Of a DNA stretch of 64,000 nt, positions 45,292 through 55,232 are shown one piece after another. Within the stretch, counting starts at the first letter, position 1. Each line of letters starts with the position of its first letter. The notes below the pieces were generated by a model. That model was given only the letters and a program-made list of their open reading frames with translations, made no database searches and was not told the origin of the DNA. Source of the stretch: Pistricoccus aurantiacus. Lineage in GTDB: Bacteria > Pseudomonadota > Gammaproteobacteria > Pseudomonadales > Halomonadaceae. The stretch lies in assembly GCF_007954585.1 (NCBI RefSeq), contig NZ_CP042382.1, positions 3,100,001-3,164,000 of the forward strand, read 5' to 3'. The translations under genes and the position numbers were made by a program.

Positions 45292-47037
45292 CTACTCTTC
45301 CAGGGACGACTTCAGGCTGTGATAGGCGGGCTTGGGCTTTTTCTGCGTATCGAAGATCAGGCCGTTGCCGAAGCCCTCCTCGTTCCACCAGTCCTGCAGC
45401 GAGGAATAGCGGTCCGTGAAGCCCCAAATGGAAAAGGCGGTAAAGGCTCGTTTTTCCTTGGCCAGCTCGAAGATGTCGCGGTAGTACTTCGCCTGCTGCT
45501 TGAGCCGCTTTCGAGAATCGTCCTCTTGCAGATTGACGTCCATTTCCGAGATACGCACCTCGAGCCCCAGGTCGATGAAGCGCTGCACGTTTTCGCGAAA
45601 GGCATCGACGCCGATCGGCTGGTAGTCATCGGTCATGTCCTCGTGCATCTGGAAGCCGATGCCGTGCAGGGGTACTCCGTCCTCGAGCAGGGATTTCGCC
45701 AGTTCATACATGGCGTCGGACTTGGGACCGCGATGTTCCAGAGCGTAGTCGTTGATATACAGCTTCGCGTCCGGGTCCGCCCGATGGGCTTCCCGCAACG
45801 CAAACGCGATATAGTCCTCGCCCATGGCCTGATACCAGGGCGAGCCGGTACGCAGCTCGGAACCGAAAGGTTCGAAAGGCTCGTTGATCACGTCCCAAGA
45901 GGCTATTCGACCCTTGTAGCGACCCACCACCGTGGCGATATGTTCCGCAAGAATGTGCTCGAGTTCGTCATCGTCGTGATTCCCTTCGGTGACCCAGCGC
46001 GGCAGCGCCTCCTTCCAGGCCAGGGTATGGCCGTGCACCGCCATATGGTTGAGCTCGGCGAAGTCGACGATGGCGTCCGCATCCGCGAAGGCATAGCGGT
46101 CCGGCTGCGGATGGATGAACTGGAATTTCATGACATTTTCCGGCGTCACCATGTTGAACTGCTCGCCGAGTACCCGCGCGTAGTCCGAATCGCTCAGCAG
46201 CGGAATGGCCGCCACCGCGGTGCCGATCTTGAGATGCGGATAACGGCGCTCCGCCAGACGACGCAGGGAATCCGGCGGCGGCGAAAAACGGGGAATCGAC
46301 GAATCGACTTTCTCGAGGCGGGAGTCCTCGTTCAGTGCTCTAGCGGTTAGCGCGGCGAGAAAGAACTTGCGCCCTACCGGTGCATCCACGCCAATGCGTA
46401 TTTCTCCGCTATCGAACAGCCCCGGGTCCGCCACGTTGATCACCGTTTGTCCGTCGACGGTTACCGTCAGACGCCTGCCGATCCGCGCGAGAGTCAGTTC
46501 GATATCGCCCTTTCGACGGAGTTTTTGTCTGTCGATGACAAAGGCACGTCGCTTCGGGTCATCGATGCCGTCCTGCAGTTCCAGGATCAGCTTGCGCTTG
46601 TTGACCTTCAGGGTGACGGCCTGCCCTTCCTGCCGCCACTCGTCCTGATTGTAAGGCAGGGTGCCGTAGAAGGTAAGCCGCGCGCCCAGCGGGCGCTTGA
46701 GCCGTGCGGTGAGGGCGAAATCCCCGCTCACCTTCAGTACCGGCCCTCGCAGATTGATCGGCGGATTGGCCATCACCGGCGCATCCGGATCGTCCGCCGG
46801 CGGCACGATGCCACGCCCGAGCCCCGTTACCATCAGGCCTTGCGCGGTCATGCGGGCACCGTCCACATGAGACCAATCCCCGGCGAGCAGATTCACGCCA
46901 TCGTCCACTCTTGCACTCACGCCGCAGGAGACTCCCAGCAAGAGCGTACCCAGACAGATGGCCTTGCCGAACAAGCCTTTTCTGTTCCGCCTTGGCTTCC
47001 ACCGCCTCCTGAGCCAATCTGAAACGACCACAGGCAT
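45292..47037 (-). CDS. Secreted GH10 endo-1,4-beta-xylanase with an N-terminal lectin-like domain
   Basis: Hydrolyses beta-1,4-xylan. It has 581 residues. A basic N-terminus and hydrophobic stretch (about 24-41) form a signal peptide, perhaps cleaved after VSA. Residues about 45-235 look like a jelly-roll domain of the DUF1080/LamG type (SGDFALTARLKRPLGARLTF, GEIRIGVDAPVGRKFFLAAL). The GH10 barrel spans about 255-575. The acid/base Glu386 is in WDVINEPF and the nucleophile Glu498 in VRISEMDVNL. HGHTLAWK and the C-terminal WGFTDRYSSL, then WWNEEGFGNGLIFD, also fit GH10. It is divergent from the GH15 cluster and stands alone. Confidence 0.92.
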   Translation of the reverse strand: MPVVVSDWLRRRWKPRRNRKGLFGKAICLGTLLLGVSCGVSARVDDGVNLLAGDWSHVDGARMTAQGLMVTGLGRGIVPPADDPDAPVMANPPINLRGPVLKVSGDFALTARLKRPLGARLTFYGTLPYNQDEWRQEGQAVTLKVNKRKLILELQDGIDDPKRRAFVIDRQKLRRKGDIELTLARIGRRLTVTVDGQTVINVADPGLFDSGEIRIGVDAPVGRKFFLAALTARALNEDSRLEKVDSSIPRFSPPPDSLRRLAERRYPHLKIGTAVAAIPLLSDSDYARVLGEQFNMVTPENVMKFQFIHPQPDRYAFADADAIVDFAELNHMAVHGHTLAWKEALPRWVTEGNHDDDELEHILAEHIATVVGRYKGRIASWDVINEPFEPFGSELRTGSPWYQAMGEDYIAFALREAHRADPDAKLYINDYALEHRGPKSDAMYELAKSLLEDGVPLHGIGFQMHEDMTDDYQPIGVDAFRENVQRFIDLGLEVRISEMDVNLQEDDSRKRLKQQAKYYRDIFELAKEKRAFTAFSIWGFTDRYSSLQDWWNEEGFGNGLIFDTQKKPKPAYHSLKSSLEE

Positions 47038-47155
47038 GCTTCATTACCTCGCTATATCACGGAAAGTGAAATACCGCCCCCTAGGCTCAGGGAATTCCAG
47101 AGCGCTTACGATTGTCGAGTTTGATGTGGCAGCATCATGCAAGCGTTCCATGCTT

Positions 47156-47184
47156 TTGAACCCGACGAAACGCTCGACTAGAAT
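47156..47184 (+). promoter_or_regulatory. Promoter of the GH15-ASRT cluster
   Basis: TTGAAC (47156-47161), 17 bases, then TAGAAT (47179-47184). A C lies just upstream of the -10 element, a feature favoured by sigma-S, but this is only suggestive. The predicted start is about 32 bases before the GH15 ATG. Confidence 0.65.
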
Positions 47185-47223
47185 TTTCATGCTCCCCATT
47201 CATCATTCGGTAAGGATGATTAC

Positions 47224-49041
47224 ATGCAAAAAAACAAGAAAATCGAGGATTACGGTTTCATCGGCAATATGCAGACCACCGCGCTGATCGATCGCCATGG
47301 CTGCATGGAATGGCTGTGCATGCCGCGTTTCGACTCGGATGCCTGTTTCGCAGCCTTGCTGGGAGACGAAGAAAACGGCTATTGGCAAATAGCGCCCCGA
47401 GATAGCGTTCGCTCACAACGCCGTCATTATCGGGAAGATACCCTGATTCTGGAAACTCATTTCACCACGGATAGCGGCGAGGTGGCGGTGATCGACTTTA
47501 TGCCGCTGATGGGCGAAGGCGACACCACGGTGGATGTGGTGCGTATCGTCAAGGGTCTGCGCGGTCAGGTTGCCATGCAAACCCATATCGCCTTTCGCTT
47601 CTTCTATGGCCAAATCATTCCCTGGGTTCGCCATTACGAAAACGAAGTGGTCGCCATCGCCGGTCCGGATGCCATCCATCTGCGCACCCCCATTGCTCTA
47701 CATGGCAAGAACATGCAGACCACGGGCACTTTTACCGTGAATAAGGGAGAATCCGCCGCTTTCGTGCTGACCTGGTCGTCTTCCTTCAAGAACAAGCCGC
47801 TCTTTCGCGATCCCCAAGCACTGCTCGAAAAAACCGAGCGTTGGTGGCAAGACTGGAGTTGCCAGTGCCAAGTGGACACACCGTTTCGCGAGCCGGTGGT
47901 ACGCTCGCTGATCACCCTCAAGGCTCTGACCAACTGGGAAACCGGCGGCATGGTGGGCGCCGCCACTACCTCCTTACCGGAAAAAATAGGCGGTGAAGCC
48001 AACTGGGATTACCGCTACACCTGGTTGCGGGATGCCACCTTCACCCTGCACGCCCTGTTGGCTTCGGGGTATCGGGCAGAGGCATATGCCTGGCGACAAT
48101 GGCTGCTGCGGGCCGCCGCGGGTGGGCCGGAGAAACTGCAACCCCTCTACGGTATCGCCGGGGAGCGCTGGCTTCCGGAGTACGAACTCGATTGGTTGAG
48201 CGGCTTCAACGGCTGCCGCCCGGTGCGTATCGGCAATGGCGCCTTCAAGCAGCAGCAGCTGGATATCTATGGCGAGGTAATGGATGGCTTGCATTCCGGT
48301 CGTGTCCATAATCTGGAGCCGGACGAGGACATGTGGCGCATCCAATGCCTATTGATGGAGTTCATCGAGCAGCACTGGCAGGAAACCGGTGCCAGCCTCT
48401 GGGAGCTGCGCGGCGAGACCAGGCGCTACACCTACTCCGTAGCGATGTGCTGGGTCGCGGTGGATCGCGCCATCAAGGCGGTGGAGAACTTCGACCTGGA
48501 AGGGGACGTGGAACATTGGCGCGAACTTCGCCAGCGCATTCACGACGAGGTCTGCGAAAAAGGCTACCACCAGGAGCGTGGCACCTTCGTACAATATTAT
48601 GGCGCCGAAGACCTCGACGCTTCTCTTCTGCTGCTGCCCTTGACCGGCTTTATTTCCGCCAAGGACCCTCGCATGACCCGCACCATCGAGGCCATTCAGC
48701 GGGAATTGACCTATGACGATTTCGTCTACCGCTTCAAGTCCCAAGACAAGCAAGAAACTCTGATCGAGGGCGAAGGCGCCTTCCTGGTGTGCTGCTTCTG
48801 GCTGGTGGACAACCTGATTCTGTTGGAGCGCCTGGAAGAGGCCGAAGCCCTGTTCAACAAGTTTCTCGCGATCCGCAACGACCTGGGCCTGCTTTCCGAG
48901 GAATATCATCCGGTAAAGCGCTGCCTGTTGGGCAACGTGCCCCAAGCGTTTTCCCATGTGGGCCTGATCAACAGCGCACATAGCCTGGCCAAGGCACGCC
49001 GAGGCATCAAGGAACCGGTTTCCCGCTGCGGCGGGCAGTAA
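47224..49041 (+). CDS. GH15 family glycosidase (glucoamylase/trehalase-like)
   Basis: Inverting alpha-glycosidase family that releases glucose from alpha-glucans, dextrins or trehalose. It has 605 residues and no signal peptide, so it is probably cytoplasmic. An N-terminal beta-sandwich (GFIGNMQTTALIDRHGCMEW, then LCMPRFDSDACF) precedes an (alpha/alpha)6 barrel with GEANWDYRYTWLRDATFTLH (about 257-276). The likely general acid is Glu394 (SLWELRGE) and the general base Glu517 (EGEGAFLVCCFW). Trehalase and glucoamylase cannot be told apart here. AAGGATGA precedes the ATG. It is the first gene of a six-gene plus-strand cluster. Confidence 0.88.
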   Translation: MQKNKKIEDYGFIGNMQTTALIDRHGCMEWLCMPRFDSDACFAALLGDEENGYWQIAPRDSVRSQRRHYREDTLILETHFTTDSGEVAVIDFMPLMGEGDTTVDVVRIVKGLRGQVAMQTHIAFRFFYGQIIPWVRHYENEVVAIAGPDAIHLRTPIALHGKNMQTTGTFTVNKGESAAFVLTWSSSFKNKPLFRDPQALLEKTERWWQDWSCQCQVDTPFREPVVRSLITLKALTNWETGGMVGAATTSLPEKIGGEANWDYRYTWLRDATFTLHALLASGYRAEAYAWRQWLLRAAAGGPEKLQPLYGIAGERWLPEYELDWLSGFNGCRPVRIGNGAFKQQQLDIYGEVMDGLHSGRVHNLEPDEDMWRIQCLLMEFIEQHWQETGASLWELRGETRRYTYSVAMCWVAVDRAIKAVENFDLEGDVEHWRELRQRIHDEVCEKGYHQERGTFVQYYGAEDLDASLLLLPLTGFISAKDPRMTRTIEAIQRELTYDDFVYRFKSQDKQETLIEGEGAFLVCCFWLVDNLILLERLEEAEALFNKFLAIRNDLGLLSEEYHPVKRCLLGNVPQAFSHVGLINSAHSLAKARRGIKEPVSRCGGQ

Positions 49042-49148
49042 ATTGTTACAAAACACTACAGGCAATTTCCAAGCATCTTATCTAGCTTTTAAAAGTAGGC
49101 TAAAAAGCAAGCTATCGTTTTTGACTCAGTAGCACGGAGGCTATGAAA

Positions 49149-50945
49149 ATGAGCGACAACGTCAGCGATTTTTTACTCAACCGCTTGGAAAAATGGAATA
49201 TTTCACGAATTTACGGATATCCCGGTGATGGCAGCAACGGCCTTATGGGAGCCTTGAATCGCGCCGGTGATAGATTCGAATTCATCCAGACCCGCCATGA
49301 GGAAATGGCCGCTTTCATGGCCACCGCCCACGCCAAATTCACCGGTCAGGTTGGCGTCTGTACCGCTACCTCCGGCCCCGGCGCAATTCACCTGCTCAAT
49401 GGGCTCTACGACGCCAAGAAGGATCACCAGCCGGTGGTGGCCATCGTCGGCCAGCAGGCCCGGGCGGCACTGGGCGGTGACTATCAGCAGGAAGTGGATC
49501 TGGTTTCCCTTTACAAGGACGTGGCCCACGAATACGTGCATATGGCTACGGTACCATCGCAGATTCGCCACCTGGTGGACCGCGCCATCCGCACTGCTCT
49601 TTCGGAGCGCACCGTCACCGCCCTGATCATACCCAACGACCTGCAGACCCAGCCGGCGGTGGAGGAGCCCGCCCACGCTCACGGCACCGTGCATTCCGGT
49701 ATCGGCTATTCCGCGCCGGTCACAGTGCCCGCGGATGCGGATCTCAGGCGCGCCGCGGCGGTACTCAACGAAGGCAAGCGGGTGGCGATACTGGTGGGCG
49801 CCGGCGCCCTGAACGCCACGGACGAGGTGATCCAGGTGGCGGAAACCCTGGGCGCCGGAGTCGCCAAGGCGCTGCTGGGGCGCGCTGCCCTACCGGATGA
49901 TCTGCCCTTCGTCACCGGCTCCATCGGCCTGCTCGGCACCAATCCAAGCTGGGAGCTGATGTCCAACTGCGACACCCTCCTCATGGTCGGCTCCTCCTTC
50001 CCCTACTCGGAATTTCTGCCGGAGGAAGGCCAGGCTCGTGGCGTGCAGATCGATATCAACGGTCGCATGCTGAGCATGCGCTACCCCATGGAGGCCAATC
50101 TGGTGGGGGACAGCGCCGCTACCTTGCGCGCGCTGATGCCGTATCTGGAGCATAAGACGGATCGCGGTTGGCGAGAGCATATCGAAAAGAGCATCAAGCA
50201 GTGGTGGGAAGTGCTCGAGGAGCGCGCCCTGGCGGAGGCGGACCCGGTCAACCCTCAGCGGGTGTTCTGGGAACTTTCGCCGCGCCTGCCGGACAACTGC
50301 ATCATCACCAGCGACTCCGGCTCCGCCGCCAACTGGTATGCCCGAGACCTCAAGCTACGCCGGGGCATGATGGCCTCGCTCTCCGGCGGTTTGGCTACCA
50401 TGGGCAACGGCGTGCCTTACGCCATCGCCGCCAAGTTCGCCTACCCGGACCGCACTGTGATCGCCCTGGTGGGAGACGGCGCCATGCAGATGAACGGCAA
50501 CGCGGAACTCTTGACCATCGCCAAGTACTGGAAGCGCTGGACGACCCCTAACCTGGTGATCATGGTGCTCAACAACCAGGACCTCAATCAGGTGACCTGG
50601 GAGATGCGTGTCATGGAAGGCGACCCGAAGTACGAGGGTTCCCAGGATCTGCCGAATTTCCCCTATGCGGAATACGCCAGGCTGATCGGCCTGGAAGGCA
50701 TTCACGTCAGCGAGCCGGAAGCCCTGGCCAGCGCCTGGGACCGTGCCTTGTCCGCGGATCGCCCGGTGGTGCTGGAAGTCATGGCGGATCCCAATATTCC
50801 GCCGATCCCGCCGCATATCAAGCCTGAACAGGCCAAGGCTTACATGTCGGCGCTGCTGCACGGCGACCCGGACGCCATCGGTATCGTCAAGGCGTCCTTC
50901 AAGCAGTTCGCCCGGGAGATCGTGCCCAAGGCGAGCAAGCATTGA
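49149..50945 (+). CDS. Thiamine-diphosphate-dependent enzyme, pyruvate oxidase/acetolactate synthase type
   Basis: A 598-residue ThDP enzyme. The N-terminal PYR domain has YGYPGDGSNGLMGAL and the cofactor-activating Glu51 (TRHEEMAAFM). The central domain has VAILVGAGALNATDEV. The C-terminal PP domain has the ThDP/Mg motif GDGAMQMNGN (from residue 442). It resembles PoxB-type proteins, but its substrate cannot be read off; oxidation, decarboxylation or C-C cleavage of a 2-keto acid are options. I chose the ATG at 49149 because GGAGG (49136-49140) is 8 bases away, against 2 for the ATG at 49143. It lies 107 bases after GH15. Confidence 0.85.
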   Translation: MSDNVSDFLLNRLEKWNISRIYGYPGDGSNGLMGALNRAGDRFEFIQTRHEEMAAFMATAHAKFTGQVGVCTATSGPGAIHLLNGLYDAKKDHQPVVAIVGQQARAALGGDYQQEVDLVSLYKDVAHEYVHMATVPSQIRHLVDRAIRTALSERTVTALIIPNDLQTQPAVEEPAHAHGTVHSGIGYSAPVTVPADADLRRAAAVLNEGKRVAILVGAGALNATDEVIQVAETLGAGVAKALLGRAALPDDLPFVTGSIGLLGTNPSWELMSNCDTLLMVGSSFPYSEFLPEEGQARGVQIDINGRMLSMRYPMEANLVGDSAATLRALMPYLEHKTDRGWREHIEKSIKQWWEVLEERALAEADPVNPQRVFWELSPRLPDNCIITSDSGSAANWYARDLKLRRGMMASLSGGLATMGNGVPYAIAAKFAYPDRTVIALVGDGAMQMNGNAELLTIAKYWKRWTTPNLVIMVLNNQDLNQVTWEMRVMEGDPKYEGSQDLPNFPYAEYARLIGLEGIHVSEPEALASAWDRALSADRPVVLEVMADPNIPPIPPHIKPEQAKAYMSALLHGDPDAIGIVKASFKQFAREIVPKASKH

Positions 50946-50954
50946 GAGGCGGCC

Positions 50955-52049
50955 ATGGCGACCTACATTCCCATCGAATCCGTAGATGTCTCCGCTTATG
51001 AGGTCCCCACGGATGCGCCGGAGTCCGACGGCACCCTGGCCTGGAATTCGACAACGCTGGTGCTTGTCGAGGTTAGCGCTGGAGGTAAGAGCGGTCTCGG
51101 CTACACCTATAGCCACAAGGCCTGCGCGACTCTGGTGCAGGACAAGCTCGCCTCCCTGATCGAAGGCGAGAACGCCCTGGATATCGAAGGGCGCTGGTGG
51201 GCGCTGCTAAGCAGCATTCGAAACCTGGGGCGTCCGGGCATCGCCTCCATGGCTATCGCCGCCATCGACGTGGCGCTATGGGACCTGAAGGCTCGACTGC
51301 TCGACCTGCCCCTGGTCTCGCTGCTGGGTGCGGTGCGCCCGACGGTGCCGGTTTACGGCAGCGGCGGTTTCACCTCCTACAGCATCGAACGGCTACAGCG
51401 CCAGCTCGGTGGCTGGGTCGAGGTCGGCATTCCTCGGGTAAAGATGAAGATCGGCCGTCATCCCGAGGAGGACCCGGAGCGCATGGCTGCCGCCCGAGAG
51501 GCCATCGGCCCCCAGGCGGAACTCTTCGTCGATGCCAACGGCGCCTTTGATCGCAAGCAGGCCTTGGCCATGGCGGCGCTGTTCCCGGAACTGGGCGTCA
51601 GCTGGTACGAGGAACCGGTGACCTCCGACGACCTGGAGGGCCTGCGCCTGCTGCGGGATCGGGTAGGAGACGGCATCGAAATCAGCGCCGGAGAATACGG
51701 TTTTACTCCCGGCTACTTCCGCCGCATGCTCGAGGCCGGGGCGGTGGACGTGCTGCAGGCGGACCTGACCCGCTGCGCGGGCATCAGCGGCTTTCTAAAG
51801 GTCGCCGCCCTGTGCGACGCCTTCCAGCTGCCGCTTTCCGCCCATACCGCTCCAGCGCTGCACCTGCACCCCGCCTGCTGCGTCGAGCCGCTCCGGCATC
51901 TGGAATACTTTCACGATCATGTGCGCATCGAGTCGCTGCTGTTCGACGGTGTCAGCGAGCCCCAGAGTGGCCTGCTCACCCCGGATCTCTCCCGGCCCGG
52001 CCTGGGATTGACCTTCAAGCAGCAGGACGCCCAGCGCTATCGTCTCTAA
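50955..52049 (+). CDS. Enolase-superfamily enzyme, mandelate racemase/acid-sugar dehydratase-like
   Basis: A 364-residue member of the mandelate racemase/muconate lactonizing group. Metal ligands are Asp193 (FVDANG), Glu219 (WYEEPV) and Glu247 (SAGEYG). The catalytic bases are a KxK pair (Lys163/Lys165, RVKMKIG) and a His-Asp dyad (Asp270 in LQADLTRCAG, His297 in LSAHTAP). A KxK plus His-Asp arrangement is typical of acid-sugar dehydratases and of mandelate racemase, not of muconate lactonizing enzyme. The substrate is unknown. It starts 9 bases after the ThDP gene. Confidence 0.85.
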   Translation: MATYIPIESVDVSAYEVPTDAPESDGTLAWNSTTLVLVEVSAGGKSGLGYTYSHKACATLVQDKLASLIEGENALDIEGRWWALLSSIRNLGRPGIASMAIAAIDVALWDLKARLLDLPLVSLLGAVRPTVPVYGSGGFTSYSIERLQRQLGGWVEVGIPRVKMKIGRHPEEDPERMAAAREAIGPQAELFVDANGAFDRKQALAMAALFPELGVSWYEEPVTSDDLEGLRLLRDRVGDGIEISAGEYGFTPGYFRRMLEAGAVDVLQADLTRCAGISGFLKVAALCDAFQLPLSAHTAPALHLHPACCVEPLRHLEYFHDHVRIESLLFDGVSEPQSGLLTPDLSRPGLGLTFKQQDAQRYRL

Positions 52050-52060
52050 GGAGACCTTTC

Positions 52061-55000
52061 ATGGATGATATACGCAGCAATGTCGTGACCAGCGACAGAG
52101 ATACCCAAGATGATTACCGGCAGCTGGCCCGGGACCTGGCGGACGCCATCCAGGGCGAGGTGCGCTTCGACGCCGGCAGCCGCGCCCTCTACGCCAACGA
52201 CGCCTCGAACTACCGCCAGCCCCCTATCGGCGTGACGGTTCCCCGAACCGCCGAGGACGTCATCGCCATTCATCGCATCTGCCACGCCCACGGCGTGCCG
52301 ATCCTGTCCCGGGGCGCCGGCACCAGCCTCTCCGGGGAGACCGTCAATCACGCGGTGGTGATGGATCATTCCAAGTATCGCCATGCCATCGACATCGACG
52401 CGATCAACCAGCAGGTGACCGTGGAGCCCGGAGCGATCAACGACAAGGTCAACCAGGCCCTCGGTCCTTACGGCCTGGTATTTCCCCCCGACCCCTCCAC
52501 CCACGAGTGGTGCACCATCGGCGGCAACATCGGCAACAATTCCTGCGGTATCCATTCCGTGCAGGCCCAGTGCTACGGCCACGGCCCGCGTACCTGCGAC
52601 AACGTGGCGGCCCTGGACGTGCTGACCTATGACGGCACCCGCATGACATTGAAGGATGGCTACAGCGAGGAGGAGATCGAGGCGGTCATCGCCGCCGGCG
52701 GTCGCCAGGGGGAGATCTTCGCCAGTCTGAAAGCCCTGCGGGACAAGTACGCCGAACGCATTCGCGAATACTATCCGCAGATCGAGCACATGCCCCGGCG
52801 GGTATCCGGCTACAACCTGGACGATCTGCTGCCGGAGCGCGGCTTCAACCTCGCCAGCGCCCTGTGTGGCACCGAGGGCACCTGCGTGACGATACTGCAC
52901 GCCACCCTCAAGCTGACCCGGGATGTGAAGCACCGCACCCTCATGGTGGTGGGCTTCGACAGCGTCGAGCACGGCGGCGACCACGTGCCCGACATCATGG
53001 CCGCCAGGCCCATCGCCCTGGAGGCCATCGACCACGAACTATTCGAGTACGAGGTCCAGCAGAACATGCACGCCCATAGCCTCGAGGAACTGCCGGAGGG
53101 CGATGCCTACCTGCTCCTGCAGTTCGGCGGCGAGAACGCCGAGGACTGCCGCGCCCAGGCCCAGGCGATGATCGACAAGCTCGAGCAGGCGAAACACCCG
53201 CCCCGGGGCCACAGGATCATCGAGGACGAGGACCTGGCCGGCGCCATCTGGGCGGTGCGCAAGGCGGCGCTGGGCGCCACCGCCTTTCCCCCCGGGGAAA
53301 ATTCCCACTGGCCGGGCTGGGAGGATTCCGCAGTCCCTCCGGACAAGGTTGGTGACTATGTGCGCGACCTGAAGAAGCTCTACAAGAAGTACGATTACCA
53401 TGGCCCCATGTACGGCCATTTCGGCCAGGGCTGCATTCATTCTCGCATCGATTTTGACTTGTATACGCCGGAAGGGGTCAGCCGCTACCGCGCCTTCGCC
53501 GAGGAAGCGGCGGATCTGGTGGTGTCCTACGGCGGCTCGCTTTCCGGGGAGCACGGCGACGGCCAGTCTCGGGGCGAGCTGCTGCAAAGGATGTACGGGC
53601 CGGAACTGATCGAGGCCTTTCGCGAGTTCAAGCGCATCTGGGATCCGGACTGGCAGATGAATCCGGGCAAGATCATCGATCCCTACCGGCTCGACGACAA
53701 CCTGCGCCTACTCAACTACCATCCGCCGTCGGTCAACACCACCTTCGGCTTCGCCAAGGAAGGCGGCAGCTTCAGCCAAGTGGCCACTCGCTGCGTCGGC
53801 GTCGGCAAGTGCCGCAGCGACAGCGGCACCATGTGCCCCAGCTACATGGTCACTCGAGAAGAAAAATACTCCACCCGCGGCCGCGGCCGGCTCTTGTTCG
53901 AAATGATGCAGGGAGAGCTGATCACCGACGGCTGGCAGTCCGAGGAAATCCAGGAATCCCTGGATCTGTGCCTGGCCTGCAAGGGCTGCAAGGGGGATTG
54001 CCCGGTCAGCGTGGACATGGCCACCTACAAGGCAGAGTTCCTGTCCCACTATTATCGGGAGCATCGCCGTCCGTTCAATCATTACGCCTTCGGCTTTATC
54101 GATCGCTGGTCGCGGCTGGCATCGAAGCTTCCCGCCCTGACCAACTTTCTCACTCACGCGCCCCTGCTGGGCGGCCTGAGCAAGGCTGTTGCCGGCATGC
54201 CCCAGGAACGCCAGGTACCGGTCTACGCGCCGCAAACCTTCAAGGCCTGGTTCGCCGAACGGCCCATCGTTAACGAGCAGGCGCCGCCGGTGATGCTGTG
54301 GGCGGACACCTTCAGCAATCACTTCTATCCAGAAACCGCCCGGGCGGCCACGGAGGTGCTCGAAGCGGCGGGCTACCGAGTGCTGATCCCGCCGGAGGGC
54401 CTGTGCTGTGGCCGGCCTCTCTACGACTTCGGCCTGCTGGAGAACGCCAAGGACTATCTACGCCGGGTAATGGAGACGCTGCGCAACCCCATCGACGCGG
54501 GGATTCCCATCGTCGGCCTGGAGCCTTCCTGCATCTCGGTATTTCGCGACGAATTGCGCAACCTCTTTCCCGAGAACGAGCGAGCCAAGCGGCTCAGCGA
54601 CAACAGCCTGCTGCTCAGCGAATTCCTGGTCGAACGGCTGAAGGATTACCAGCCACCGAAACTCGAGCGCCGCGCCCTGCTGCACGGTCACTGTCATCAT
54701 AAGGCAGTGATGGGGCTGAACGCGGAACAGGAACTGCTCGCGCGCATGGGGCTGGAAGTGGAAGCGCCGGACGACGGCTGCTGCGGGCTCTCCGGCGCCT
54801 TCGGTTTCGAACGCGACCATTACGGCATTTCCATGGCCGTCGGGGAACGCGCCCTGCTGCCTCGGGTGCGCCAGGCCAGTGACGACACCCTGATCCTCAG
54901 CAACGGCTTCAGCTGTCGGGAGCAGATCCGGCACGCCACGGATCGACGCCCCCTGCATATCGCCGAGGTAATGCAGCTGGCGCTTCAGAACGTTCGGGAA

Positions 55001-55162
55001 CCCGTGCCCCGAGAACGCCCGGAGCAACTGCTGGAACGGCCCCGAGCTCTGGCCCAGCGCCGGGCCAACCAGCGCGCCCTGCTGACCGCCGGCGTGGTCG
55101 CCGGCGCGGGCCTGCTGCTATGGGGCTGGCGCCGGCAGCGGCATCACGAGCGGCTACGCTGA
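52061..55162 (+). CDS. Large FAD-binding and 4Fe-4S oxidoreductase (YdiJ/D-lactate dehydrogenase-like) with C-terminal membrane helix
   Basis: A 1033-residue fusion protein. The FAD-binding type-4 domain has LSRGAGTSLSGETVNHAVVM and IGGNIGNNSCG. The FAD-oxidase C domain follows, with YGHFGQGCIHSRIDFDLYTP and GEHGDGQSRGELL. The ferredoxin-like part has CVGVGKCRSDSGTMCPSY and CLACKGCKGDCPVSVDM. Two CCG domains contain EGLCCGRPLYDFG and DDGCCGLSGAFGFERDH. The last 30 residues hold a hydrophobic helix (LLTAGVVAGAGLLLWGW) and the tail RRQRHHERLR. Relatives oxidise 2-hydroxy acids and pass electrons to quinone. AAGGAG lies before the ATG at 52061, 11 bases after the previous gene. Confidence 0.88.
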   Translation: MDDIRSNVVTSDRDTQDDYRQLARDLADAIQGEVRFDAGSRALYANDASNYRQPPIGVTVPRTAEDVIAIHRICHAHGVPILSRGAGTSLSGETVNHAVVMDHSKYRHAIDIDAINQQVTVEPGAINDKVNQALGPYGLVFPPDPSTHEWCTIGGNIGNNSCGIHSVQAQCYGHGPRTCDNVAALDVLTYDGTRMTLKDGYSEEEIEAVIAAGGRQGEIFASLKALRDKYAERIREYYPQIEHMPRRVSGYNLDDLLPERGFNLASALCGTEGTCVTILHATLKLTRDVKHRTLMVVGFDSVEHGGDHVPDIMAARPIALEAIDHELFEYEVQQNMHAHSLEELPEGDAYLLLQFGGENAEDCRAQAQAMIDKLEQAKHPPRGHRIIEDEDLAGAIWAVRKAALGATAFPPGENSHWPGWEDSAVPPDKVGDYVRDLKKLYKKYDYHGPMYGHFGQGCIHSRIDFDLYTPEGVSRYRAFAEEAADLVVSYGGSLSGEHGDGQSRGELLQRMYGPELIEAFREFKRIWDPDWQMNPGKIIDPYRLDDNLRLLNYHPPSVNTTFGFAKEGGSFSQVATRCVGVGKCRSDSGTMCPSYMVTREEKYSTRGRGRLLFEMMQGELITDGWQSEEIQESLDLCLACKGCKGDCPVSVDMATYKAEFLSHYYREHRRPFNHYAFGFIDRWSRLASKLPALTNFLTHAPLLGGLSKAVAGMPQERQVPVYAPQTFKAWFAERPIVNEQAPPVMLWADTFSNHFYPETARAATEVLEAAGYRVLIPPEGLCCGRPLYDFGLLENAKDYLRRVMETLRNPIDAGIPIVGLEPSCISVFRDELRNLFPENERAKRLSDNSLLLSEFLVERLKDYQPPKLERRALLHGHCHHKAVMGLNAEQELLARMGLEVEAPDDGCCGLSGAFGFERDHYGISMAVGERALLPRVRQASDDTLILSNGFSCREQIRHATDRRPLHIAEVMQLALQNVREPVPRERPEQLLERPRALAQRRANQRALLTAGVVAGAGLLLWGWRRQRHHERLR

Positions 55163-55232
55163 TCGCTCTCATCCATGAACTTGTACGGCCCGAAAATTTC
55201 ATGAAGGTATCGCCACAAGGAGGTTTTATCTC

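Noticed and set aside
50955-52049. Muconate cycloisomerase
   Set aside because: The His-Asp dyad (Asp270, His297) and the KxK pair point to the mandelate racemase/dehydratase type.
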